From: Bacteroides sp. 519
GTDB lineage: Bacteria > Bacteroidota > Bacteroidia > Bacteroidales > Bacteroidaceae
Length of the DNA stretch: 64,000 bases
NCBI RefSeq assembly: GCF_010500955.1
Contig: NZ_QVMJ01000019.1
Location: 1 to 64,000, forward strand
Direction: 5' to 3'
Numbering within the stretch: the first letter of the stretch is position 1; the number at the start of each line of letters is the position of its first letter. The notes under the pieces are model-generated. The model was not told the origin of the DNA. It searched no databases and saw only the letters and a program-made list of their open reading frames with translations. This document shows positions 25,873 through 36,100 of this stretch, piece after piece. The position numbers were made by a program, and so were the translations under genes.

Positions 25873-28212
25873 TTACAACTTGAATTTACTCATCTTCACA
25901 TAAACCTGGTAATCCTTAATCATACCTGGCTTATTGGCCTCCATACGGGGCAGATATTCAAATCCGGTAACAACTTTATCTTCACCCAGATCAATCACAA
26001 GCTGATGTGGAAATGGGTCTTTGTTTATTGAATAGGATGTATGCCAGATTGTTGATTCCTGCAGATCGAACACATTGCTAGCTATGTTATTAGCCTCTTC
26101 GGCCTCTTCACTATCGGCATACACAACTTTCCAGTGCTGACGGGAGAGACGTTCGCCATTTTCGCCCAGCAATTCCAACTCGGCAATAGCAGCAAAATCA
26201 TCTTTACCGTGTGAGCTCAGTGCTTCCAGACAGAAGTAGCGGGTTTCGTGAGCTTTGCCGAAAGTTACTTTCTGCCAACCGTTACCGGGTTTAAAGCTTC
26301 CTTTATGAACAGGAGTTTCGCCGGATAGGTCAAGGTTCTCATGTGCTTTGCGATGTTTGTAGGCTCCATTACCACGTTGTACATCCAGTATGGGTTGCAA
26401 TAATCCTTCTGTAGTAGCTGTTGTTGGGCCAACCAGATCGAAGATTATAATCTCATTTTCTCCTTTTTTCAACCAGCAACCGGGCATGAATAATGTTTGC
26501 TGCGGACCGATTTCCCAGAAACGGCCCAGGTTGTGTCCGTTCACATAAACCATTCCCTTGCGCCAGTTCATCATGTTAATAAAGGTATCGCCGGTTTTGT
26601 CTAAGTTGAATGTAGCTTTGTAGTAAGCGGGTGTATTCTCTTTGGCAGGGGTAGCGGCATACTTCTTATCCTTTGCAAATGTATAATCAACCGGTATGTT
26701 ATAAACCTGCCAGTTTTTCAACTCGGTAGTGCCTTTCTCGTTTTGTACTTCTACCTTTTCGGTAATACCTTTCCAGTCGTAAATTCCTTTACCGAAGTTC
26801 ATACGGCCCATGGCTTCAACAAGGATATCAAGTACAGCACCTTCGCGTACGGGAGGTATTGGAATAACTCCTTCACCTTTTAAACGGTTCATCACTCCTA
26901 CCCTTTCGCCATCAATATAAATCTGTGCCCAGTCGTGTGCTTCGGTCACTCTCAGGAATTGCTTCACATCCGATTTCGACAATGTTGTACGATACAGAAT
27001 GCTTCCCCATCCCTGATCAAAGAACTCCATCGAACGGATATTTTCGCTGACTTTAGGTTCGGGCAGATTATCAAACAAAGGTGCTACCTGCTCAAATTTA
27101 ATTTCGGGAATGCTAATTACCGGCAAAGAATCGGGTATGGCAGGCAGTGTTTGCCCTTCGGGCAGATAGTTTGCCAACAGGTTTCTTACTTCCATGTATT
27201 TGGGCGTTACTTTACCCGATTCGTTAATAGGGGCATCGTAATCGTAAGAGGTACATGTAGGCGAGAAATTAGGGAAGTTGGCTCCGGCCCAGTGTCCGAA
27301 ACTGGTTCCACCATGTGTCATATATAAGCTGAAAGATATATTCTTATCAAGCATTTCTTTCATACCCTGTACCAAGGCCTGTGCACTGCGGGTTTCGTGT
27401 TTGGCACCCCAATGGTCGAACCAACCCGACCAGAACTCACTACACATTAATGGTGTTTCGGGACGCAACTCTTTCAAGCGTTTAAATTGTTCGTCAATGT
27501 TTGCTCCGGTTCCGAAGTTGATTGTCCACAACAGATCGTCGAGTGCATTGTTTTCAAAGTTAGAGTTCCAGTCGCACTGAAACAGAGGTACGGAGTTAAA
27601 ACCGGACTCCCTTACAATATCGCGTATCTCGGCAACATAGGGTTTATCTGTTCCGTAAGCACCGTATTCGTTTTCAACCTGCACCATCAGGATGTTACCG
27701 CCTTTATCAAGCTGTAAGTTGCCTAGTTGCTTTCCTACTTCGGCCATAAATATCCGTACACGTTCCATGTAGTATGGGTCCTGAACGCGTAAACCAATAT
27801 CTTCTTTTTTCAGAAGCCACCAGGGCAGTCCGCCCATTTCCCACTCGGCACACACGTAAGGACCGGGACGTACAATTACATACATGTCGTGCTTTTGTGC
27901 CAACTTGCAGAATTCGGCTACATCGTTATTGCCTGTAAAGTTGAACTTGCCTTCTTCGGGTTCGTGAATATTCCAGAAGATGTACAGGCAGATGGTGTTC
28001 ATACCAAGGGATTTACACATTTGTATACGATGTTCCCAATACTCCCGGGGAATACGGGGATAATGAATTTCGGCAGCTTTAACCACAAAAGGTTCATTGT
28101 TTAAAAGAAAAGTGTTTTTTCCTACCGAGAATGTTTCTTGCTTTTTGTTTCCTGTACAAGAAAACAGCAATAACGCAGACAGGATAGTAAGGCAGATAAT
28201 AAGTTGTTTCAT
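25873..28212 (-). CDS. GH35 beta-galactosidase lipoprotein
   Basis: A 779-residue lipoprotein (LLLFSCTG). The TIM barrel begins at LNNEPFVVKAAEIHYPRIPREYW. The acid/base Glu182 sits in QVENEYG and the nucleophile Glu259 in CSEFWSGW, both intact. Beta-sandwich domains follow (GQTLPAIPD onward, with VYVNGHNLGRFWEIGPQ). The last ~120 residues resemble an F5/8-type carbohydrate-binding fold (STIWHTSYS, FPHQLVIDLGEDKVVTGFEYLPR). Family role: removal of terminal beta-galactose from glycans, here in the periplasm or on the surface. It is divergent from a hybrid two-component regulator that probably controls it. No SusC/SusD pair is present nearby. Confidence 0.94.
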   Translation of the reverse strand: MKQLIICLTILSALLLFSCTGNKKQETFSVGKNTFLLNNEPFVVKAAEIHYPRIPREYWEHRIQMCKSLGMNTICLYIFWNIHEPEEGKFNFTGNNDVAEFCKLAQKHDMYVIVRPGPYVCAEWEMGGLPWWLLKKEDIGLRVQDPYYMERVRIFMAEVGKQLGNLQLDKGGNILMVQVENEYGAYGTDKPYVAEIRDIVRESGFNSVPLFQCDWNSNFENNALDDLLWTINFGTGANIDEQFKRLKELRPETPLMCSEFWSGWFDHWGAKHETRSAQALVQGMKEMLDKNISFSLYMTHGGTSFGHWAGANFPNFSPTCTSYDYDAPINESGKVTPKYMEVRNLLANYLPEGQTLPAIPDSLPVISIPEIKFEQVAPLFDNLPEPKVSENIRSMEFFDQGWGSILYRTTLSKSDVKQFLRVTEAHDWAQIYIDGERVGVMNRLKGEGVIPIPPVREGAVLDILVEAMGRMNFGKGIYDWKGITEKVEVQNEKGTTELKNWQVYNIPVDYTFAKDKKYAATPAKENTPAYYKATFNLDKTGDTFINMMNWRKGMVYVNGHNLGRFWEIGPQQTLFMPGCWLKKGENEIIIFDLVGPTTATTEGLLQPILDVQRGNGAYKHRKAHENLDLSGETPVHKGSFKPGNGWQKVTFGKAHETRYFCLEALSSHGKDDFAAIAELELLGENGERLSRQHWKVVYADSEEAEEANNIASNVFDLQESTIWHTSYSINKDPFPHQLVIDLGEDKVVTGFEYLPRMEANKPGMIKDYQVYVKMSKFKL

Positions 28213-28245
28213 ATAAGTTATGAGTTATGAGTTTTGAGACCTTTG

Positions 28246-28253
28246 CAAAAATA
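28246..28253 (-). promoter_or_regulatory. -7 box of GH35 gene
   Basis: The minus strand reads TATTTTTG, a TAnnTTTG match 33 bases before the start codon. The region also holds gagttatgagttttgag words of the repeat family. Confidence 0.5.
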
Positions 28254-28372
28254 ACATTAAATAAGTAATGAGTAGGTTGAGTAATGTATCATAAAGGATG
28301 AAAAATAAGTCAAATTACATAGGTAAATCATGCATTGCACCATCTGCTGCTCCTTGAATCCGATTTTTATAT

Positions 28373-28380
28373 TATATTTG
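28373..28380 (+). promoter_or_regulatory. -7 box of hybrid sensor gene
   Basis: TATATTTG at 28373-28380, 22 bases before the ATG. The -33 region has only a weak TTGA. Confidence 0.6.
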
Positions 28381-28402
28381 AAACACATACTACAAATATT
28401 TT

Positions 28403-31400
28403 ATGCGACAGTTACTACTATCAATCTTCATTATAATCTCTATCGGATTATCTGCTCAATCTAATCCTGTTGTTCAGTTAGGTATTGAACAGGGTCTTTC
28501 AAACAATTCCATAGTTAGCATTACACAAGACCGGGATGGCTTTCTGTGGTTTGCCACAGAAGAAGGATTAAACAAGTTCGATGGAGCCCGATTCATTAGT
28601 TACTATAAACATACACAAAGCATTAGTGGTAACGAACTTAATCGCATTTATGCCGATCCCGAAGAGCCGGTTATCTGGATAGCAACCCAACGTGCCGGAT
28701 TCAATGCTTATAACTACGAAACCAATTCGCTTAAGGTTTATACCCACAAAGACGATATGCCGAACAGCCTTGTTACCAACGATATTACCGATATTAAACC
28801 TTCGGCCGACGGCAACCTGTGGATCAGCACTTATCACCGTGGGGTGGAGTATTTCAATAAGAAGAATGGAGAGTTTACACATTACAATACTTCCCTGCTG
28901 CCTAATCTTTGCTCGGATAATGTTTGGACCATTATGGACGATCATAACGGTAAACTATACATTGGCCATGTGATGCATGGGATGAGTATTCTCTCACTGA
29001 AAGACAGAAGAATAAAACATTATAAACACAACCCCAATCTTCCGGGTAGCATACCGGGTGATGATGTGCGCTGTATCTATAAGGATACCAATAACAATAT
29101 ATGGGTAGGAACAAACAGAGGGTTGGCACTCTTCAACGAAGAAACAGGTACCTTTGTTATGCCGGAAAAGTCGCCCAATGGCCTGATATCATCAAACATA
29201 TTTGAGATTCTGCAAACAGATGATAATAAGTTATGGATAGGAACCGAATTGAATGGTATCTACATTATCGACCTGAAACAACATTACTTTATAAATCCGG
29301 GACAACTACACATTCAACATTTCACCATTGGGCATAATGTATATAGTTTATCTAATCCTACGGTACGTAGTATATATCAGGATAATTTCCGAAACATGTG
29401 GATAGGTACTTACGGTGGAGGTATCAATTTTATTGGCAATACTCCTCCCCTATTCAATGCGCATACTTACTCTCCCCTGATTGACGATCTGAATAGTTTA
29501 AACAACCGGGTGGTACTGAGTTTATGTACCGATGAGCAAGACAGGTTGTGGATAGGAACCGACGGCGGTGGTATCAATGTGTTTGAGAAAGGAAAGCGGG
29601 TAGCCATATTCAATGAAGAAGGCGGCCAGTTAACACACAACTCGGTACTGTCTGCCAAAAGAGATTCGGAAAACAATATATGGCTGGGTACTTTTTGGGG
29701 TGGAGTAAACTTCTATAATAGCAAAACCAAGCAGTTTAAAGCCATTCCGTTAAACGGACGAAACAACCAGGATGTGCGTACTTTTTTTGAAGACGAATAC
29801 AAAAGAATGTGGATAGGAACCAACCTGGGAGTTTTTGTGGTAGATATAAAAACACAACAGGTTATTGCCCATTACAATAACGAAAAAGATAACCTACCCG
29901 AAGACCTGGTGCGTAGCATTAACAAGGATAACAATGAGCAGATATGGATTGGCACTTTTGGACAGGGCTTGGGCATTTACACCGCCGATATGAAACCGGT
30001 AGCTACTTTAAACGAGCATAACGGTTTTTGCTCCAATACCATTAACTACATCTATAAAGATTCGGAGGGACGTATGTGGATAGGAACCGGTGAGGGACTG
30101 GCTTGTTTTCCTAACCCTAAATCACTGGAATATAAAGTTTATGAACGCAAGGACGGAATGCAGAATACTTTTATCTGCGCCATCACCGAAGACGAGAATA
30201 GCAACATCTGGTTTAGTACCAATGCCGGAATAAGCAGTCTGCAAACCGGTAAAGGACTGTTCCTTAATTACAATTACTTTGATAAAATTCCGATGGGTAG
30301 CTTTACCATGACTGCCACCAACGATAAAAAAGGTAATATTTATTTCGGTTCCATAAACGGTGTCAGGTACTTTGATCCGCTTATTGTATTGAGCAATCGC
30401 GATGTACCACCAGCCACAATTACCGAGATGCATATTTATGCCCAACAATCTGCACCCGAAGATTCTAAAAATATAAATTATTTCAATAACCATAAACAGA
30501 TAGAACTAAACTTCAAACAAAACACATTCAGCATCAATTTCAATGTTCAGGATTATTCTTTGGCCAACCAGGTTGATTACTCGTACCGCCTAAAAGGATT
30601 AGACGATTCCTGGTACACTGTTGACGAAAACAATGTAATGTTCCGCAACATTCTTCCTGGTAAATACGAGTTTCAGGTAAAAACCCGCATACGAAACCAG
30701 GAATGGAGCAATGAAATCAGTTCTTTGTTTATTCACATCACTCCGCCCCTGTGGCTTACGTGGTGGGCAAAAACGTTGTATTTTATAATAGCTACCACCA
30801 TTGTGTTTATGCTATTATATGCTTACAAAAAGAAAGTCGATTTGCAGAGTTCGTACGAACTGGAAAAGAAAAACCACGAGCAAGAGCAAGAGTTGAACAA
30901 CGAACGTTTACGTTTCTATACCAATATTGCTCACGAACTTCGCACACCTCTTACTTTGATTTTAGGTCCGTTAGAAGATTTGCAAAAAGATACCCAGCTA
31001 ATGCCCAAGCAAACACAAAAGATATCTGTTGTGCACCAAAGTGCGTTGCGGTTGCTGAATCTTATCAATCAGATTTTGGAATTCCGCAAAACAGAAACCC
31101 AAAACAAAAAACTGTGTGTTAGCAAAAATAACATTGCTGCCATAGTTAAGGAGATAGGTTTTAAATATAAAGAGCTGAACCGCAAACCGGAAATTGATCT
31201 CTCTGTTGAAGTAGAGAACGATGATATGCCGTTGTTTTTTGATAAAGAGATTGTAAATATTGTACTCGATAACCTGATATCGAATGCTATTAAATATACC
31301 GACAGAGGCAAAATAGAAATAAATCTATATACCACTACTAAACAAGAGGTGTCTTATACGGAAATTCGGGTAAAAGATACTGGCCATGGTATTTCCCCGG

Positions 31401-32440
31401 ATGAACTTTCGCAAATATTTAACAGGTACTATCAGGCAAAGAGCGATAAACAGGCATCGGGTACAGGCATTGGACTGGCATTGGTTAAAAACCTGATAGC
31501 TATTCACGAAGGCGAAATACGGGTAGAAAGTACCTTGAATGAGGGAAGCTGCTTCTGTTTTTCACTGCTTACTTACAATACATATCCCAATGCTTTACAC
31601 AGTGAGCCCGAAAAGCCACGACCAGAAGAGGTTTCTGTGGATAATATAGAAAATACCGGCAACGATAAACCTATACTGCTTGTGGTAGAAGACAATCCGG
31701 ATATCCGGGATTATATAAACGATTCATTCTGCGATACGTTCGAGGTATATACAGCCAACGAAGGCGAGAGTGGTTATCAGGCAGCAATTGCACATATACC
31801 CGATATTATTGTTAGCGACATTATGATGCCAGGCATGAATGGTATTGCACTCACTAAAATTATTAAAGAAGATGTACGTACCAGCCATATTCCGGTGATT
31901 TTGCTTACAGCAAAAGACTCTTTACAGGATAAAGAAGAGGGATATGAGTCGGGTGCCGATTCGTATTTAACCAAACCATTTAGTGCAACTTTGTTACGTA
32001 GCCGGATAAACAACCTGTTAGAAGGCCGGAAGAAACTGGCTAATCAATTCAGTTCAAACATAAAGGCAGAGGATGATAAAAGTATTAAATTCAAAGAGTC
32101 GCTTACCCAACTGGATAATGATTTTCTGCAAAGCATAACCAAACTAATTGAAGATAATCTGGAATCCGAAAAGATAGATATTGGTTACCTGTCGGACAAA
32201 ATGTTTATGAGTAGTTCAACTCTTTATCGAAAAATTAAAGCCCTCACCGGAGTATCTACTAACGAATTTGTACGCAAAATCAAAATGCGAAACGCAGAAA
32301 GACTTCTGCTTGAGGGTAAATTTACTATTACAGAAGTATCTTTCAGGGTTGGAATGAACAGCCCGGTTTACTTCAGGCAATGTTTTAAGGAAGAGTTTGG
32401 AGTAACTCCTTCCGAGTATCTGAGAAGATTAAAGGAATAG
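28403..32440 (+). CDS. Hybrid two-component system sensor/regulator (HTCS)
   Basis: 1345 residues. A signal peptide is followed by a periplasmic two-propeller sensor made of repeated units ending in WIGT or similar (residues ~25-690), then a Y_Y_Y domain (~700-775) and one membrane segment (TLYFIIATTIVFMLLYAY). The HisKA domain has the phospho-acceptor His844 in NIAHELRTPLTL. An HATPase domain with DNLISNAIKYT and GTGIGLALVKN follows, then a receiver with Asp1139 in IIVSDIMMPGMNG. The C-terminus is an AraC-type helix-turn-helix (NSPVYFRQCFKEEFGVTPSEYLRRLKE). This is the standard sensor for glycan degradation products. Its divergent partner, the GH35 gene, is the obvious target. Confidence 0.96.
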   Translation: MRQLLLSIFIIISIGLSAQSNPVVQLGIEQGLSNNSIVSITQDRDGFLWFATEEGLNKFDGARFISYYKHTQSISGNELNRIYADPEEPVIWIATQRAGFNAYNYETNSLKVYTHKDDMPNSLVTNDITDIKPSADGNLWISTYHRGVEYFNKKNGEFTHYNTSLLPNLCSDNVWTIMDDHNGKLYIGHVMHGMSILSLKDRRIKHYKHNPNLPGSIPGDDVRCIYKDTNNNIWVGTNRGLALFNEETGTFVMPEKSPNGLISSNIFEILQTDDNKLWIGTELNGIYIIDLKQHYFINPGQLHIQHFTIGHNVYSLSNPTVRSIYQDNFRNMWIGTYGGGINFIGNTPPLFNAHTYSPLIDDLNSLNNRVVLSLCTDEQDRLWIGTDGGGINVFEKGKRVAIFNEEGGQLTHNSVLSAKRDSENNIWLGTFWGGVNFYNSKTKQFKAIPLNGRNNQDVRTFFEDEYKRMWIGTNLGVFVVDIKTQQVIAHYNNEKDNLPEDLVRSINKDNNEQIWIGTFGQGLGIYTADMKPVATLNEHNGFCSNTINYIYKDSEGRMWIGTGEGLACFPNPKSLEYKVYERKDGMQNTFICAITEDENSNIWFSTNAGISSLQTGKGLFLNYNYFDKIPMGSFTMTATNDKKGNIYFGSINGVRYFDPLIVLSNRDVPPATITEMHIYAQQSAPEDSKNINYFNNHKQIELNFKQNTFSINFNVQDYSLANQVDYSYRLKGLDDSWYTVDENNVMFRNILPGKYEFQVKTRIRNQEWSNEISSLFIHITPPLWLTWWAKTLYFIIATTIVFMLLYAYKKKVDLQSSYELEKKNHEQEQELNNERLRFYTNIAHELRTPLTLILGPLEDLQKDTQLMPKQTQKISVVHQSALRLLNLINQILEFRKTETQNKKLCVSKNNIAAIVKEIGFKYKELNRKPEIDLSVEVENDDMPLFFDKEIVNIVLDNLISNAIKYTDRGKIEINLYTTTKQEVSYTEIRVKDTGHGISPDELSQIFNRYYQAKSDKQASGTGIGLALVKNLIAIHEGEIRVESTLNEGSCFCFSLLTYNTYPNALHSEPEKPRPEEVSVDNIENTGNDKPILLVVEDNPDIRDYINDSFCDTFEVYTANEGESGYQAAIAHIPDIIVSDIMMPGMNGIALTKIIKEDVRTSHIPVILLTAKDSLQDKEEGYESGADSYLTKPFSATLLRSRINNLLEGRKKLANQFSSNIKAEDDKSIKFKESLTQLDNDFLQSITKLIEDNLESEKIDIGYLSDKMFMSSSTLYRKIKALTGVSTNEFVRKIKMRNAERLLLEGKFTITEVSFRVGMNSPVYFRQCFKEEFGVTPSEYLRRLKE

Positions 32441-32618
32441 GTAGTCCCAAAGAAAAACTGCAACAAACAAAAGAATACCCAAAGCAACGGTCGTTGAATT
32501 TCCGTTGCAACAATAGAAAAGAAGAGAAAAGAAAAGAAAAGAAGAGAACATAACATAACATAACATCAGAAAAAGCAGAATAAAAAGAAACTGCTGCTGT
32601 TGATGGTAAAGGCGCAAA

Positions 32619-32755
32619 GGATGAAGGCGCGAAGGCGCGAAAGGATGAAGGCGCGAAGGCACGAAAGGATGAAGGCGCGAAGGCGCGAAAGGATGAAGGC
32701 ACGAAAGCTTTTGCACTTTTACCTTTCGCGCCTTCATGCCTTCGCGCTTTCGTGC
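32619..32755. repeat. 24-base-period direct repeats with inverted copy
   Basis: Units starting GGATGAAGGC at 32619, 32643, 32667 and 32691 (period exactly 24) are followed, after 32715, by an inverted version (TTTCGCGCCTTCATGCC) to about 32755. The arms could form a long hairpin. Confidence 0.88.
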
Positions 32756-32854
32756 TATATAGACCGAAAGCTCAATGCTATATAGACCGAAGAGTCGAAG
32801 CTATATAGCATTGACCCTCAGAGGTATATAGCATTCAACGGCAAAGCTATATAG
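32754..32854. repeat. Five phased GCTATATAG(C) palindromes
   Basis: Copies begin at 32754, 32777, 32800, 32824 (GTATATAGC) and 32846, spaced 22-24 bases. GCTATATAGC is a perfect palindrome. The array ends 280 bases before the start codon of the alpha-2-macroglobulin gene. Confidence 0.88.
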
Positions 32855-32959
32855 AACAAATTAATCCAGGTATTTAAAAATCTGCGCAATGTTTTAGCCA
32901 CAGATGACACAGGATAATAGCAACAGTTTAATTAACTTCTTTTAAATATTTATTTTAGT

Positions 32960-33003
32960 ATTTCTTTCCATTTCTCGCCATTTCTTTCCATTTCTCGCCA
33001 TTC
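32960..33003. repeat. 20-base-period tandem repeat
   Basis: Two full units of ATTTCTTTCCATTTCTCGCC begin at 32960 and 32980, with the start of a third at 33000. Confidence 0.85.
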
Positions 33004-33103
33004 ACTATTTTCGATGCTATATTTTTGCAGTGTTAAAAAAATGGGCGGGCAATTTGGGGGTATCCATTTTGTGCATTGTCATACAAGTATCAAATTTAAT
33101 TCC

Positions 33104-33111
33104 TAATTTTG
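33104..33111 (+). promoter_or_regulatory. -7 box of alpha-2-macroglobulin gene
   Basis: TAATTTTG at 33104-33111. It almost touches an upstream in-frame ATG (33113), which therefore would lie before the transcript start. It supports the ATG at 33134. Confidence 0.6.
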
Positions 33112-33133
33112 AATGATAAACAACGACATTAAT

Positions 33134-36100
33134 ATGAATTCACTGCAAAAAGCATCTGCTTTAGTACTTTTCATAGTACTATCAATTGCATCTTATGCAC
33201 AGAGCGACTGGAAGTTAGGGCCCGACGAAACATTTGTTTTTGAAATCAATAACAAAGAAGCACTCAAACTTTTAAAAACCAATACCTACAAAGGGATAGT
33301 AAAAACCATGCTTCATTCGCCTAAAGGATCGTTTACCGGCAAATCATGGACAAATACTCCGGAGCAAGGACATTTTATTTATGTAAACATACATAAAAAC
33401 AAAGTAGATTATAGTTACCACCCCATTATACCGTTTCAGGTTTTCTTGTTCAAGGAGTATGGTGTACTTACTTTACAAGTGGTTGATAACGATGGAAACA
33501 TAAGGCGCGATGCAAAAGTAAAGCTTGAAAGAGACCGGGTACCTTACGACCCAGCCAGCCAAACGTATACCGTTAACGATGAATCCGACAAAGAAAAGCG
33601 TATTCTTACTGTTGAATTGAACAAATTCCAGGCTGTATTTGATTTGCAGAAACATTTTGTTAATCCTTACTGGAACAATGATGATGACGATGAAGATGAC
33701 CGTCCGGATTTCTACAGCTATCTTATTACTGATAAGAATAAATACAAACCGGGCGAAACTATCCGCTTTAAATCTTATGCACTTACCGGACGGAAAACTC
33801 CCATCAAAAAAGACCTCGAAGTATGGATGAGAACCTCGAACCGTAGTTGGTCGTATAAAAAAGTGGGCACTGTAAGTCCGCATCATCCGGGAGGATTTGC
33901 AGGAGAAATTCATTTGCACGATTCGTTGGAACTGCTACTCGACCAGCATTACAGTTTCCATCTGAAAGATCAGAAAGGAAGGTTTGTAGCACAAACCAAT
34001 TTCCTTTACGAAGATTATGAATTGTACGATAATAGTCTGAATATAAATCTATCAGCAAATCGCCACTACTACCCCAACACCAATAAGCTCGAAATAGCAG
34101 CAACCGATGTTAACGGGCTTTTCCTGCCCGATATGAAAGCCAGTGTAACCATCTTGCGGCGGAACGTACTAACATCATACACCGATATTTTAATGCTGCC
34201 CGATACACTTTATAACCAGGATATAGATCTTGATTCTTCAGGGCCTACAACAATAGATATTCCGGCTTCGCTGTTCAAAGAATCGGATTGCGAATATCTT
34301 ATTAATGTATTGGCATTTACACCCGATAACCAACGGATGGAAAGAAATACTTATGCCACTTTTTTCCGTTCGAGCTACGATATACTACAAACAATCGAGG
34401 GTGATGAAATATGTTTTTCTTTCCACGAACTGGGAGTTGAAAAGAATGTTGAAGCCGAAATATCTTATGGAGACAACGAATTGTACAAACGGGTAACTTT
34501 ACCATATCGCGAAAAGTTCGATCAGAAGATAGACTACTATTCAGTAAAGGTGCCACAGTACTGTAAATCATTTAGTACCTCTATGATTTATACCGGTTTG
34601 GAGTTGAATGGTGGTATTGAAAACGGCAAACTCGACCTCGAACTTATCAACCCACTTGGATTAAACTTTACCTGGTATTTGTACGAGGGAAACATCTTGA
34701 TACAAAAAGGCGGACAAAAAGGGTTCGACTTTGTTCCACACAAAGCAATTGACGAAAACAAAACATACTACCTGGAGATATTTTATTATATAGGCGAAGA
34801 AGAGAGGGCATTCCGCCGTACATTCTCGGCAGACCCTAAACATTTGCGTATGGATGTAAACCTGCCTGAGCGTATTTACCCGGGACAAAAGGTAAATAGC
34901 ACCATAACAGTGAAAGATTATAATGGAAAACCAATTCCCAATGTAGATATTACTGCTTTTGCCTATAATAGTTTGCTGAGGCATTATGTTCCCGATCTTC
35001 CTTACTATGGCAAAACATCCGAAGGCCGTGAACAGCGGGTAAGTTATAGCATGTCGCGCAAAAGCTTTCTTTATTCCGGCGATTTGGACTATAACTACTG
35101 GAAAACAAGAGCCGGATTAGACAAGCTGGAGTATTACCAGTTCCTTCACCCCACAGATTCCATGTTCAGATACGAAGTTGCAAGTCCGGATTATGTTACC
35201 CAGTTTGCCCCTTTTGTTATAGCAAATGGCGAACAGGTGGAAATCTATGTAATTGAAAGAAACGACACACCGATTTATTTCTCGTGGACAGAGCAACCCA
35301 AAGCCTACTCGTTTCCGGTAAATAGTTGGGGAAGACCAGAGAAGATTACCTTGCGCCTGTACGATCGTGCCATTGTATTCGACTCGCTCTACTTTGCGCA
35401 TGGCAAAAAAACAATTCTGAGTATTGACTTTGATAATCTGCCTAAAGAAGCAAAATCTATTTACCTGGGAGGCTTCAGACATCACGAGCAGACAAGATAT
35501 GAAAAGCTTATAGCCCGATTCCCGATAGCCAATACCAAAGAAGCAACTTATCTGCGGCGAGGCGTTGATAGTACGCTGGTTTATCACCCTATATTTGGCC
35601 ACAGAAACCAAACTGTTTTGGTTGGCCCCATCCCCGAAGGTTATTCCAGCTACAATGGTGGTGTTCGCTACCGGCATGCCGGAGGTTACTCCTATCAGTT
35701 TGAGGATAATATTGTTTACCGTGAAAAGGAAAACAATCTTTTTCCACGTTCGTTATTTAAGTGTACATACGAAGACTTCCGCAACTTATACGATTTTTAC
35801 TTTTCGCCAACAGTTTGGAATAATATCCTGATGGCAAACAAACGATCTGGTTTTATATGGCATCCGCAGTCCATACATATATCGCAGCAAAATATGGATA
35901 TTAATCTCCGTTTGCCTGTAGAGGCCGATGCATCGGGAGTAGCCAATCTGTTGTTTCAACAAATAGATACGGATTCGATTATTTCGCCCGACCGTTTGGA
36001 GTATGGAACCCGCAAATTTACACAAATACCTTACGATACTTACCATGTTATTGTTCTGTATAATAATGGCAAGTATCTCCGCAAAGATTCGGTTTCGTTA

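Larger units (their letters stand above)
32441..33133. other. 693-base gene-free region with four different repeat arrays
   Basis: It contains gaaaagaaaa and aacat microrepeats (32515-32575), a 24-base-period array with inverted copy (32619-32755), five phased GCTATATAG palindromes (32754-32854) and a 20-base-period array (32960-33003). Frames that cross the arrays encode only repetitive Lys/Arg sequence and are not genes. Confidence 0.8.

Noticed and set aside
32600..32785. Open frame across the 24-base repeats encoding a Lys/Arg-rich 61-residue peptide
   Set aside because: Its sequence is just the translated repeat (MKARRRER units). Any frame through this array stays open, so there is no support for a gene.
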